Source of the DNA: DASRAP01 sp035277145 | GTDB taxonomy: Bacteria > Gemmatimonadota > Gemmatimonadetes > Gemmatimonadales > Gemmatimonadaceae | Reading direction: 5' to 3' | Assembly (NCBI GenBank): GCA_035277145.1 | Contig: DATELA010000037.1 | Span: forward strand, 1-50,795 | Length of the DNA: 50,795 nt | In this document: positions 34,059-41,484 of the stretch, piece after piece | How the letters are laid out: every line of letters begins with the position of its first letter | Numbering within the stretch: position 1 is the first letter of the stretch | Notes under the pieces: generated by a model | The model's database searches: none | What the model was told of the DNA's origin: nothing | The model's input: the letters and a program-made list of their open reading frames with translations, nothing else | Program-made: the position numbers and the translations under genes

Positions 34059-35042
34059 ACGCTGCAACTCCGCAAACCGCGTGTCCCACTCGGGCGCGCG
34101 GCGCGCGACAAAATCCTTCACACCTGTGCGCAGTGCGGGCAGGTCACGGATCAGCGAACGCATCGCGCGCACCAGATCCGTCGACGAGCCGTCGGTGAAC
34201 ACCGCGCCACCGTTGAAATACGAACGCAGCGCGCTGGATGAGCCAAGGATCATTGGCTTCCCCAGCACCGCCGCTTCGTAGCCGCCGCACACGAGCGTCG
34301 CGGCGCGCGACGTAATCGCAATGACGGCATCGCTGCGCGCCATGACATTGAAGTACTCGGCGTCGCTCAAAAAACCTGTCGGCACGAAGTTGGCGGGCGC
34401 ATTCGCGACGACGTTGGCGAACTGCGGCTTCATGCGGCCGGTAATCCGGACGATGACTTCGCCGTCGAGCTCGCGGCACGCCGCGATGGTCTCCGCGACG
34501 GGTTCGTCGGCAGCCCACGATGCGACGAACAGAAACTCCACCGGCCGCGCTGGGCGTCCGTCGCGCACGGATGACGCACGCGCGGCGTCCGGAACATCCG
34601 GAAACGGATCGGGCAAGACGAACGCTCGTCCGCCAGATCGCTCAACGTGCGCGCGCAATTCGTCGTTGGTGACGATCGTCAGGTCAGCACGGCGCAGCGT
34701 GAAGCCGCTCAGCGCGTCGGACACGCGCAACCGAAACCCCGGCGTGTGCGGTCGCAGGAAGGAAAAGTTGCTGTGGCGATCGACCACGAGGTGATAACCA
34801 AAAACCGGCTTGAGCACGCACGCGAGCGCGGCGAGCACCATCGAGGGATTCTGCACGAACACGACGCCGCCTCGCTGCCGTGCGAGAACCGCGATGGTCT
34901 TTGCAATCGACACGGGATAGCGCAACAACCCAAGCCGGACGTCGAGGCAGAGATGCAGCCGCGCCCCGAGCCGGTGCGCCAGTGTCAGCGAGCGCCGCTG
35001 CGACTCCCAGGCAATCCAGACGTGCGGAGGTGCCTTCGTCAT
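34029..35042 (-). CDS. GT-B-type glycosyltransferase
   Basis: 337 residues from ATG 35042, overlapping the phosphatase stop (ATGA). It reads as a GT4-like GT-B protein: the N-terminal domain has IAWESQRRSLTLAHRLGARL and VVFVQNPSMVLAALAC, the linker region LPDPFPDVPD and the C-terminal domain FLFVASWAADEPVAETIAA and VCGGYEAAVLGKPMILGSSS, where the second acidic residue of the donor site is kept. The upstream frame continues to 35645 over the phosphatase gene but is not coding-like there. Last gene of an operon led by the XrtA-type deacetylase at 38710. Donor and acceptor unknown. Confidence 0.82.
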   Translation of the reverse strand: MTKAPPHVWIAWESQRRSLTLAHRLGARLHLCLDVRLGLLRYPVSIAKTIAVLARQRGGVVFVQNPSMVLAALACVLKPVFGYHLVVDRHSNFSFLRPHTPGFRLRVSDALSGFTLRRADLTIVTNDELRAHVERSGGRAFVLPDPFPDVPDAARASSVRDGRPARPVEFLFVASWAADEPVAETIAACRELDGEVIVRITGRMKPQFANVVANAPANFVPTGFLSDAEYFNVMARSDAVIAITSRAATLVCGGYEAAVLGKPMILGSSSALRSYFNGGAVFTDGSSTDLVRAMRSLIRDLPALRTGVKDFVARRAPEWDTRFAELQRLLRDRNARG

Positions 35043-35614
35043 CGGCGACGAATGCCACCGTTGAGCTTCGCAACGAGATCCGAGGCGCACCGGGCAAGGC
35101 GCGCGAACGACGCTTCGAACACCTCGATCGGCTGGTTCCACGGATCGCGTATTTCCCGACGCTCGCCGCGCACGGGATCGAGATCGCCGGCGACGACGAT
35201 GCGGTTGCGCGGATACCCAAACCCCGCGCGTAACGAGCGCGCCTGACGCTCGCTCATGACGACCACCAGATCGGTTGTGTCTAACGCGTCGCGCGGAATG
35301 AGCTGGGAACGGTGATCTGAGAGATCGATGCCTTCGCGCGCCGCGAGCGTCGACGAATGCTCGGGAACGGAACGCCCTGCTCCGATGAACCCGGCGGACG
35401 ACACCGCGACATCGGGCAGTGCGCGTCGAAGCAGCGCCGCGAGGTATGGGCTCCGACAGATGTTGCCGTAGCACACGACCATGATGCTTCGCGGCCGGCC
35501 GATCGCCGCAATTTGCTCCGCGACATCGCGACGGCGCCCGGCGTGACTCGCCGAATCCGCGATTCGCATCGCCGTCGCGATCGCACTGCGGGCGGTGCGG
35601 CGAAACCAGCTCAC
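35039..35614 (-). CDS. low-molecular-weight protein tyrosine phosphatase (Wzb/Etp-like)
   Basis: 191 residues from GTG 35614, whose GTGA overlaps the aminotransferase stop; ATG 35662 lies inside that gene. The phosphate loop is C-YGNIC-R with Cys48 and Arg54 in MVVCYGNICRSPYLAALL, and the general-acid loop is EIRDPWNQP. An N-terminal extension of about 40 residues is longer than in Wzb. Such phosphatases dephosphorylate the Tyr-rich tail of BY-kinases; the probable target is the kinase encoded at 22659-25136, which lies some 10 kb away rather than adjacent as usual. Confidence 0.9.
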   Translation of the reverse strand: MSWFRRTARSAIATAMRIADSASHAGRRRDVAEQIAAIGRPRSIMVVCYGNICRSPYLAALLRRALPDVAVSSAGFIGAGRSVPEHSSTLAAREGIDLSDHRSQLIPRDALDTTDLVVVMSERQARSLRAGFGYPRNRIVVAGDLDPVRGERREIRDPWNQPIEVFEASFARLARCASDLVAKLNGGIRRR

Positions 35615-36804
35615 GGCGCGAGCGCGGGTGCGGGTTGCGGCGCAATACTCGCGGTCAACCATTGAACGAGCGCACGCGTGTCAGCGGCGCTCGCGCGCGA
35701 GTGCGTGGGCAGCGTGAACAACCGATCGCGCAGCGTGCGCGCGCCCGGGCCCGCCGCCTCACCCGCGAGAAGCAGCGGTGTGGTCCGCGGATGTTCGTCG
35801 AGCGTCATGGGATACGCGCGCAGCACGCCGGCGCGAGGAGCCGGAGTGGCGCTACCGGCGACGTCGAGAACAGCGAGGCGGAGATAGCCTGGCATGGCGC
35901 CGGTAATAGGCGTCACGGGTGCAAAGCGGTCGCTGCGTTCCGCAGCGACCGTGAGTTGCGCCGCGCGTTCGCGCCGGTGCCGGATCTCCGCGCGATCCGC
36001 GGCGAGCGCCGCGCTGAGCATCTGCGCACCAGCGACAGAGATCGCACGTGGCTCCGCCGCATCGTGATAGACCATTTCGCCGAGCTTGAGCGCGGGAATC
36101 GATGCAGGAAGCGCGAACAGCGACGGACGCGCGAGCAACCACTGCGCAGTGAGCGCGATGAGCGGTCGCCATCCTCGCTGCGCGACCTGCACGTTCGCGG
36201 CCGCAGCGGCGGCCGCGAATGCCGCGTCGCGCACGAGGATGGCGCCGCCTGCACCCGTCGTCGTTCCCTTCCCCCGTCCGAAACTCAACACCGAGAGCTC
36301 GCCGAACGCGCCGACGCGCGTGCCTTCCAATTCTGCGCCCGCCGATTGCGCGGCGTCTTCGATTACCGGCACGCCGTGTTCGCGCGCAATTGACGAGACG
36401 CCACGAAAGTCCACGGGATACCCGTACAGCGGCGCGATCACGATCGCCTGCACGCCGCGCGCGCACGCGGCGCGGAGCGACGACAAGTCGGGACTCATCG
36501 TCGCAGGCTCGACGTCGTACAATCGGATGTTCACGCCGGCGCGGATCGCCGCCGCTGTCAGGTCGATGCACGCAAACGCGGGAAACGCCACGGCAGCGCC
36601 AGTCTTGGCGACAGCGCGGAGTGCGAGGACCAGCGCCGATGTCCCGCTGTCGGTCAGCAACACGTCGCGAGCCGAAAACAGCGTCGAGAGCCGTGCGTGT
36701 AATTCGGGGCGCGCGACGCGCGCGAGGCCGGCCGCGGCCGTCGCGCCCGCGGCAAGCGAGCGCACGCTCACCGGCGAATGCACGGGCGGAACCCAGCGAC
36801 CCAT
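35611..36804 (-). CDS. DegT/DnrJ/EryC1-type PLP aminotransferase
   Basis: 397 residues from ATG 36804, overlapping the FemAB-like stop as TGATG. It is a fold-type I sugar aminotransferase: substrate-side LLTDSGTSALVLALRAV, Asp150 in PVIEDAAQSAGAELEGTRVG contacts the pyridoxal ring, and Lys179 in LSFGRGKGTTTGAGGAILV is the Schiff-base lysine. Members transfer an amino group from glutamate to a keto sugar, often UDP- or dTDP-linked. Glycine-rich spacing and the alanine-rich C-terminal half are divergent from well-studied enzymes, so another role such as a PLP-dependent dehydratase is possible. The ketosugar-forming partner is not obvious in the window. Confidence 0.85.
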   Translation of the reverse strand: MGRWVPPVHSPVSVRSLAAGATAAAGLARVARPELHARLSTLFSARDVLLTDSGTSALVLALRAVAKTGAAVAFPAFACIDLTAAAIRAGVNIRLYDVEPATMSPDLSSLRAACARGVQAIVIAPLYGYPVDFRGVSSIAREHGVPVIEDAAQSAGAELEGTRVGAFGELSVLSFGRGKGTTTGAGGAILVRDAAFAAAAAAANVQVAQRGWRPLIALTAQWLLARPSLFALPASIPALKLGEMVYHDAAEPRAISVAGAQMLSAALAADRAEIRHRRERAAQLTVAAERSDRFAPVTPITGAMPGYLRLAVLDVAGSATPAPRAGVLRAYPMTLDEHPRTTPLLLAGEAAGPGARTLRDRLFTLPTHSRASAADTRALVQWLTASIAPQPAPALAP

Positions 36805-37820
36805 CACGGGATGTAGCGAACGATGCGTGGACCCAGCGCGGTTGCGAGCGGCGTCGGCAAATGACGCCACAGACGCGGTCCCCAGCTGTACGCACCGTCG
36901 TTCGGCGACGGCGTCGCAGCATCCGGCGTGCTCGAGAGGCCATACCACCAGAGCGGTTCCTCACGGCCACCCCACTGCATCTTGAACCGGTGCGTCCCGC
37001 TGCCGGGTGTGCACCGCCCGAAGTTGAACGTCTTCAGGCCACGTTCGACGGCACGTTCGATGCACGCCCAGTACAACAGCATGTTGGGCGATTCGCGGTT
37101 GAATTCGCGCAGCGAAGACGCCCACGTCATCTCGAACTCTGTTCCGAACGTGAATCCGCAGCCCGCAGCGACAGGCTGCCCGCGCAAGTACGCGCACGCG
37201 AACAGCGCGTCCTCGGGGAACGCATCGGCGATTGCCGTAAAGAAACGCCGTGACTGCGTCGGCGTGCCGAGGTCCCGCATGTGGCGCGCGAATACGTGGA
37301 AGAACGGATCGACCTGATCGCGCCCGAACTGCACCGTCACGCCTTCCTTCTGCGGCCGGCGAACCTGGCTGCGCAACTTTGCGTCGAATTGTTTGAACGT
37401 CGCGTCAGCCGTCGGTGCCAAGTCGAGCACCACGGTGATCTTTCGGTGCGACGCGCGAAGATCGATTGGCAATTCGCGGCGGCTTCGCAGTTCGAGGAGT
37501 TTGGCCCGATCCTTTGTGGCGCGCACACTCACGTGGTCGACGAGCGCGCCCACGGCGGCGTCGCTGCCCAGCGGACCGCCGTAATTCAGGAACGGCATCG
37601 ACACGAGATAGTGCCCGAACACGACGCTCTTCACGCGAACGAGTGGCAGCACGCCGCACAGCGTGTCACCGTCGCGCGCAACGAGATACGAGCATTCGTG
37701 ACCAAACACGGACTCGATTACACCACGCCATCCGTAGCGATGGAAATGAGTGAATCCATCTTGTTGCGCGGCAAACGCGTCCCACGTGTGCGCGTCCCCG
37801 CTGAATAGTTCGACGCGCAT
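36804..37820 (-). CDS. FemAB-like GNAT protein of XrtA/PEP-CTERM type
   Basis: 338 residues, two GNAT-like domains as in FemABX enzymes. Recognisable segments are THFHRYGWRGVIESVFGHE, YLVSMPFLNYGGPLG, QVRRPQKEGVTVQFG, RDLGTPTQSRRFFTAIADAF and LLYWACIERAVERGLKTFNF followed by GRCTPGSGTHRFKMQWG. This is the pattern of the FemAB-related protein found with exosortase A (XrtA) loci. FemABX enzymes pass amino acids from aminoacyl-tRNA to peptide acceptors; the XrtA form has no proven activity. It starts within the deacetylase stop and its stop overlaps the aminotransferase start (TGATG at both), so three genes are translationally chained. Confidence 0.87.
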   Translation of the reverse strand: MRVELFSGDAHTWDAFAAQQDGFTHFHRYGWRGVIESVFGHECSYLVARDGDTLCGVLPLVRVKSVVFGHYLVSMPFLNYGGPLGSDAAVGALVDHVSVRATKDRAKLLELRSRRELPIDLRASHRKITVVLDLAPTADATFKQFDAKLRSQVRRPQKEGVTVQFGRDQVDPFFHVFARHMRDLGTPTQSRRFFTAIADAFPEDALFACAYLRGQPVAAGCGFTFGTEFEMTWASSLREFNRESPNMLLYWACIERAVERGLKTFNFGRCTPGSGTHRFKMQWGGREEPLWWYGLSSTPDAATPSPNDGAYSWGPRLWRHLPTPLATALGPRIVRYIP

Positions 37821-38710
37821 CAGGATGCGGCGCTCGGTGCAATCAGCGACGGGTCGGCCGCGAGCGCCGATCCGATGGTACCAAACTGGAACTCGCCAAG
37901 GAGCCGTTCGATGCGCGGCAGCGTCTGTCGCAGGCCGCGATAGTGACGCACCCGGGTCAGTGCGGAGACGGGCACGCGCGGTTGATCAGGGTCGATTTCC
38001 CACGGGTGTACGTAGAACGTCGCGGGAACAGCATCTCGCGTCGCTTCGGCGAACGCACGACGAACAACGCCGAATGGAAACTGGCGCAGATAGCCGCCGC
38101 CCGCCGCCGGAATCGCGCGGCCAAATAGCGTTGTCGTGGCCAGCGGAAATTCAGCGAGCGATCCGCTCTTACGCTGAATCGTGTACGGCACGCGCGGCGC
38201 ATTCGGGTTCCCGTAGCCGCTGCGCTTGATGGGGAACACGCTCGAGTCGTAGCGGAATCCTTCCTCGAGCAACACGTCGAACGCCCACTCGTAGCCCGGA
38301 ATGATGGAGAAACTCGGCGCGCGAAATCCGACCACTGCAGCGCCGACGACGTCTTCCAGAATCTGTTTCGACGCGCGGAGGTCGTCGCGGAACTCGGCCG
38401 GCGTCATGGTCACAACGCGACGATGCCAAAAGCTGTGCGACGCAACTTCGTGACCCGCAGCCGCGATCGCGCGCACGATGTCCGCGCTTTGGCGCGCGAC
38501 CCAACCGAGCACGAAGAACGTGCCGCGCGCGCCGGCGCGGTGCAGCCGGTCCAGCAGCACGGGCATGCTGTGCTCGAGGCGCTTCGGCCAGCGATCCCAT
38601 TCCTCGCGCGCGATGACGCCCTCGAACGCGTTGACGTGGAAATACTCCTCAACGTCGACGGTGAAAAAGTGCGTGACGGCCGGCGCGCCGGTCGTTGATG
38701 AAGGTGTCAT
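37820..38710 (-). CDS. XrtA-type polysaccharide deacetylase
   Basis: 296 residues from ATG 38710. Motif 1 is HFFTVDVEEYFHVNAFEGVI, motif 2 EVASHSFWHRRVVTMTPAEF with the zinc-binding histidines, and VVGFRAPSFSIIPGYEWAFD is motif 3; FYVHPWEIDPDQPR near the end is characteristic. This combination matches the exosortase A-associated deacetylase subfamily (DUF3473 C-terminal region). It probably removes N-acetyl groups from the polymer or a precursor. It is the first gene of a five-gene minus-strand operon (deacetylase, FemAB-like, aminotransferase, phosphatase, glycosyltransferase) and diverges from the VanZ-like gene. Confidence 0.9.
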   Translation of the reverse strand: MTPSSTTGAPAVTHFFTVDVEEYFHVNAFEGVIAREEWDRWPKRLEHSMPVLLDRLHRAGARGTFFVLGWVARQSADIVRAIAAAGHEVASHSFWHRRVVTMTPAEFRDDLRASKQILEDVVGAAVVGFRAPSFSIIPGYEWAFDVLLEEGFRYDSSVFPIKRSGYGNPNAPRVPYTIQRKSGSLAEFPLATTTLFGRAIPAAGGGYLRQFPFGVVRRAFAEATRDAVPATFYVHPWEIDPDQPRVPVSALTRVRHYRGLRQTLPRIERLLGEFQFGTIGSALAADPSLIAPSAAS

Positions 38711-38775
38711 CGAAGAAGGAAAATAGACCACCGCCGCTCCCACGCGAACGTGCAACCCGCGAGCTTGCACCCTCC

Positions 38776-40029
38776 GTGGACGCATCACACGAGAGCCAGA
38801 TCACACGCGCGCCACACGTTCGTCGCCTGGCGGGGCGGGCGCTGTGGATCGTCAGCACGTGCTGCATCGCCGTTGCAACGCTGCTCCCGTCCGCCCAGCG
38901 CTTCTCCGGCGACCCGTGGTGCATCGTCTGCGGCGAAACGGGCAGCGTTGACGTCCTGCTCAACATCCTGCTGTTCGCGCCGTTCGGCGCGGGCATGGCC
39001 CTGGCGGGCGTGCCGTGGCGCCGGGCAGCCGGGATTGTGGTCGGGTTCACCGTCGCGATTGAAGTGCTGCAGTTCGCGGTGATCCCAGGTCGCGACGCGA
39101 GTCTTGGCGACATTCTCGCGAACTCAGTCGGTGGGATTGCCGGTCTCGTGGTGGGGACGCACATCGATGCGCTGCTGTGGCCGGCTCCACGTGCCGCGCG
39201 GCAGCTAGTGGCCGCGTGGACGGTTGTATGGACGTTGGTGCAGCTCACCGCCGCTGCCGCGCTGCTGCCGTCCGATACCGACCGCGGACTCGTGGGCCAG
39301 ATCGGGCGCGCGCTCGGCGGTCGCCCCCGGTACCCCGGTCGCGTGCTCGCGACAACGATCGATAGCGCGCCGATCCCAAACACACGATTCGCTGACCCGA
39401 GTCACGCGCGGCACGCGTTGGCGCGCGGCGCTGTCGTTGATGTCACCGTCGTTCCGCCGGATACAGCGCCGTGGTGGCGCGCGCCGATTGTACGCATCGT
39501 CGACGACTCGCTGCGCGAAGCATTGCTGGTGGGACAGGATGGTGCCGATCTCGTGTTCGGCGTTGGCACGCGTGCGGCGGCGATGCGCCTGCGACCGCTG
39601 TTCTTCGTCGCGCACGATGTGTTCCCGTTGGCGAACGCGGACGCGCAAACGCCGGACACCCTGCGAATTCAGGCAACGTATGCGACGAACGGCGTCATGC
39701 TGCGCGTAGCCTCGCGCGAACATGGCGCGCGCGAGGTGCGCCTCGCGGTGACGCACAGCGCGGGATGGCGGCTCATCTTTCCGTGGCCGGTTTTCGACGA
39801 CGGATCATTACGGAACGCGATCGCAAACGTGTTGTGGATCGTCGCGCTGCTCACGCCAGGCGCGTACTGGGCAGCGCGAGCTGGGCATGTATCGACTCGT
39901 GGCGCAGGCGCGGTGCGAGCGCTTGCTGTAACCGCGCTCCTTGCGGCAATTGGTTTGGCGGCCGTGCCCTGGTTGCTTGGCGTCGGCGTTCCGCCCGTGT
40001 GGAGCGTCGCCGAAGTTCTCGCTCGTTAG
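38776..40029 (+). CDS. VanZ-like membrane protein with extra C-terminal domain
   Basis: 417 residues from GTG 38776. I prefer this start because the earlier in-frame ATG 38698 would overlap the divergent deacetylase start. The N-terminal half is a VanZ domain of four helices with LNILLFAPFGAGMAL, VGFTVAIEVLQFAVIPGRDA and SLGDILANSVGGIAGLVVGT. A soluble region of about 160 residues follows (RPRYPGRVLATTIDSAP to VRLAVTHSAGWRLIFPWPVF), then two more helices (ANVLWIVALLTPGAYW and AVTALLAAIGLAAVPWLL). The soluble part resembles a jelly roll or LamG-like domain on the periplasmic side; that is a guess. Function unknown. Its stop overlaps the convergent GT gene by 4 nt. Confidence 0.8.
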   Translation: MDASHESQITRAPHVRRLAGRALWIVSTCCIAVATLLPSAQRFSGDPWCIVCGETGSVDVLLNILLFAPFGAGMALAGVPWRRAAGIVVGFTVAIEVLQFAVIPGRDASLGDILANSVGGIAGLVVGTHIDALLWPAPRAARQLVAAWTVVWTLVQLTAAAALLPSDTDRGLVGQIGRALGGRPRYPGRVLATTIDSAPIPNTRFADPSHARHALARGAVVDVTVVPPDTAPWWRAPIVRIVDDSLREALLVGQDGADLVFGVGTRAAAMRLRPLFFVAHDVFPLANADAQTPDTLRIQATYATNGVMLRVASREHGAREVRLAVTHSAGWRLIFPWPVFDDGSLRNAIANVLWIVALLTPGAYWAARAGHVSTRGAGAVRALAVTALLAAIGLAAVPWLLGVGVPPVWSVAEVLAR

Positions 40030-41399
40030 CGCGTATGCGCGCCCTCAGCGCGTAGCACGGCGTCGAGTTCGCGCGCGAGGTCCGCGTGCGAGATCGGCGC
40101 CGTCGCCGGAATGGCGCCGGGCAGCCGGCCCGACAGCGCGTCTTCGAGCAGCGCGCGAATGCCCTGCACATCGCCGCCGTCGAGCGTGAACGCGCCAATG
40201 CGACGCGCCTCTCGCGCAGTTGCGCTATCTGTTTCGGTGAGCACGAGTGTCGGCACGCCGAGCCCGACGCATTCGTACAACTTCGCCGGAACCATCATGT
40301 GCTGACCCTGAGCGAGCACCAGCGCGAGGTGTGAGCGGTTGAGCAGCTCGAGCGCACCTGCGCGCGGCAGCACACCCACGTGTTCAACGCACTGTGCAAC
40401 GCCGTGTGCATCCACGTCGGCCTGCAATCGCGCGCGGTGCGTGCTGTTGATGTGCCCGGCGATGCGCAGCTTGAGCGCGCTCGCGAGTTCCGGCCGGTCG
40501 CGGAGCAGGTCGCGCATCGCGGCGAGGACACCCGCCACGTTCCGCGCGCCATACACGGTCCCAACGTACGCGATAGAGCAGCCGCTCAACCGTTCTGCGG
40601 TTCGCGCCGGCAAGAGTTCACCATCGATGCCGTTCGGCACGTACACCACCGGCGGCGCCGCGGAGTCCGCGCGCAGCATGCCCGCAAGCTCCGTCGTGTT
40701 GACTACTACGCGGCGCGCGTGACGAAACACGACGCCCTCGAGCCGCGGCACCAACACGCGCAACATGCGCGACTTGTTTGCGTCCCACTGCGCATCGCGC
40801 AGCGCCTGCGACCACGGATCGCGCATGTCGACCCAGAGCGGTTCGCGCCGTCCTGCGGTCGCGAGGACGCCTGCGAAGTGCGCGGAGTGCGGCGGCCCGC
40901 TGGTGATCACGAGGTCGAATGGCTGCGCGCGAAGCAAACCACGCGCGGTTCTCGCAGCACGCATGACCCAGCCGCGCGCGTTGTCTGGAAAGAACATCGC
41001 CATGCCAATACCGCCGCGCAGTTGCCCCACCGCGCGCTTGAGCAGCGACGGCTTGTGTGCGGCTGCGACCGAAGCCGCGGGCGTACCAGCTGGCGTCGCC
41101 CGTGTTGCGGGCGATGCGGTTGAAGTGGCCTGCGCCGCGGCCGGCGCCGAACCCCGAATGCGCGATGACGTCGCGACGTACCAGTCGTTGAACGTTCGGC
41201 GTCGCGTGCGCACGTGCACCGTGACACCGGGCACTTTGACGTCGGCTGCGTTCGGTGACGCGGTCACGACGTGAACGTCCCAGCCGAGTCGCGCGAGGTA
41301 TTTCGAGAGGCCAGCCCAACGCATACCGCCCACTGCCCCGTCGGGGGGGTAGTGGAAGGTGATAACCAGTAGGCGTCGACTCGCTGGGTTTTCGCTCAC
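40026..41399 (-). CDS. GT4-family glycosyltransferase
   Basis: 457 residues from GTG 41399 (MSENPASRRLLVITFHYPPD). An earlier GTG at 41450 falls inside a hairpin that probably ends transcription of the gene upstream. The N-terminal domain has the donor-side loop VITFHYPPDGAVGGMRWAGL, with an unusual Ala/Thr-rich insertion of about 30 residues around AAAQATSTASPATRATPA. The C-terminal domain has VVYVPNGIDGELLPA, IAYVGTVYGARNVAGVLAAM and MVPAKLYECVGLGVPTLVL with the conserved Glu. It probably adds one sugar of the repeat unit. Confidence 0.88.
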   Translation of the reverse strand: MSENPASRRLLVITFHYPPDGAVGGMRWAGLSKYLARLGWDVHVVTASPNAADVKVPGVTVHVRTRRRTFNDWYVATSSRIRGSAPAAAQATSTASPATRATPAGTPAASVAAAHKPSLLKRAVGQLRGGIGMAMFFPDNARGWVMRAARTARGLLRAQPFDLVITSGPPHSAHFAGVLATAGRREPLWVDMRDPWSQALRDAQWDANKSRMLRVLVPRLEGVVFRHARRVVVNTTELAGMLRADSAAPPVVYVPNGIDGELLPARTAERLSGCSIAYVGTVYGARNVAGVLAAMRDLLRDRPELASALKLRIAGHINSTHRARLQADVDAHGVAQCVEHVGVLPRAGALELLNRSHLALVLAQGQHMMVPAKLYECVGLGVPTLVLTETDSATAREARRIGAFTLDGGDVQGIRALLEDALSGRLPGAIPATAPISHADLARELDAVLRAEGAHTR

Positions 41400-41449
41400 G
41401 TCCGCAGGTGCTCGCGGGCGGAAGCTAAGGACGCGCACACGGCCCGTCA

Positions 41450-41472
41450 CGCGCGCCGCACGGCGGCGCGCG
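41450..41472 (-). terminator. candidate terminator after the cohesin/dockerin protein gene
   Basis: CGCGCGCCG (41450-41458) and CGGCGCGCG (41464-41472) pair perfectly around a 5-nt loop, just past the stop at 41485. No U-tract follows on the minus strand. Confidence 0.5.
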
Positions 41473-41484
41473 CCGGGGAAAACG

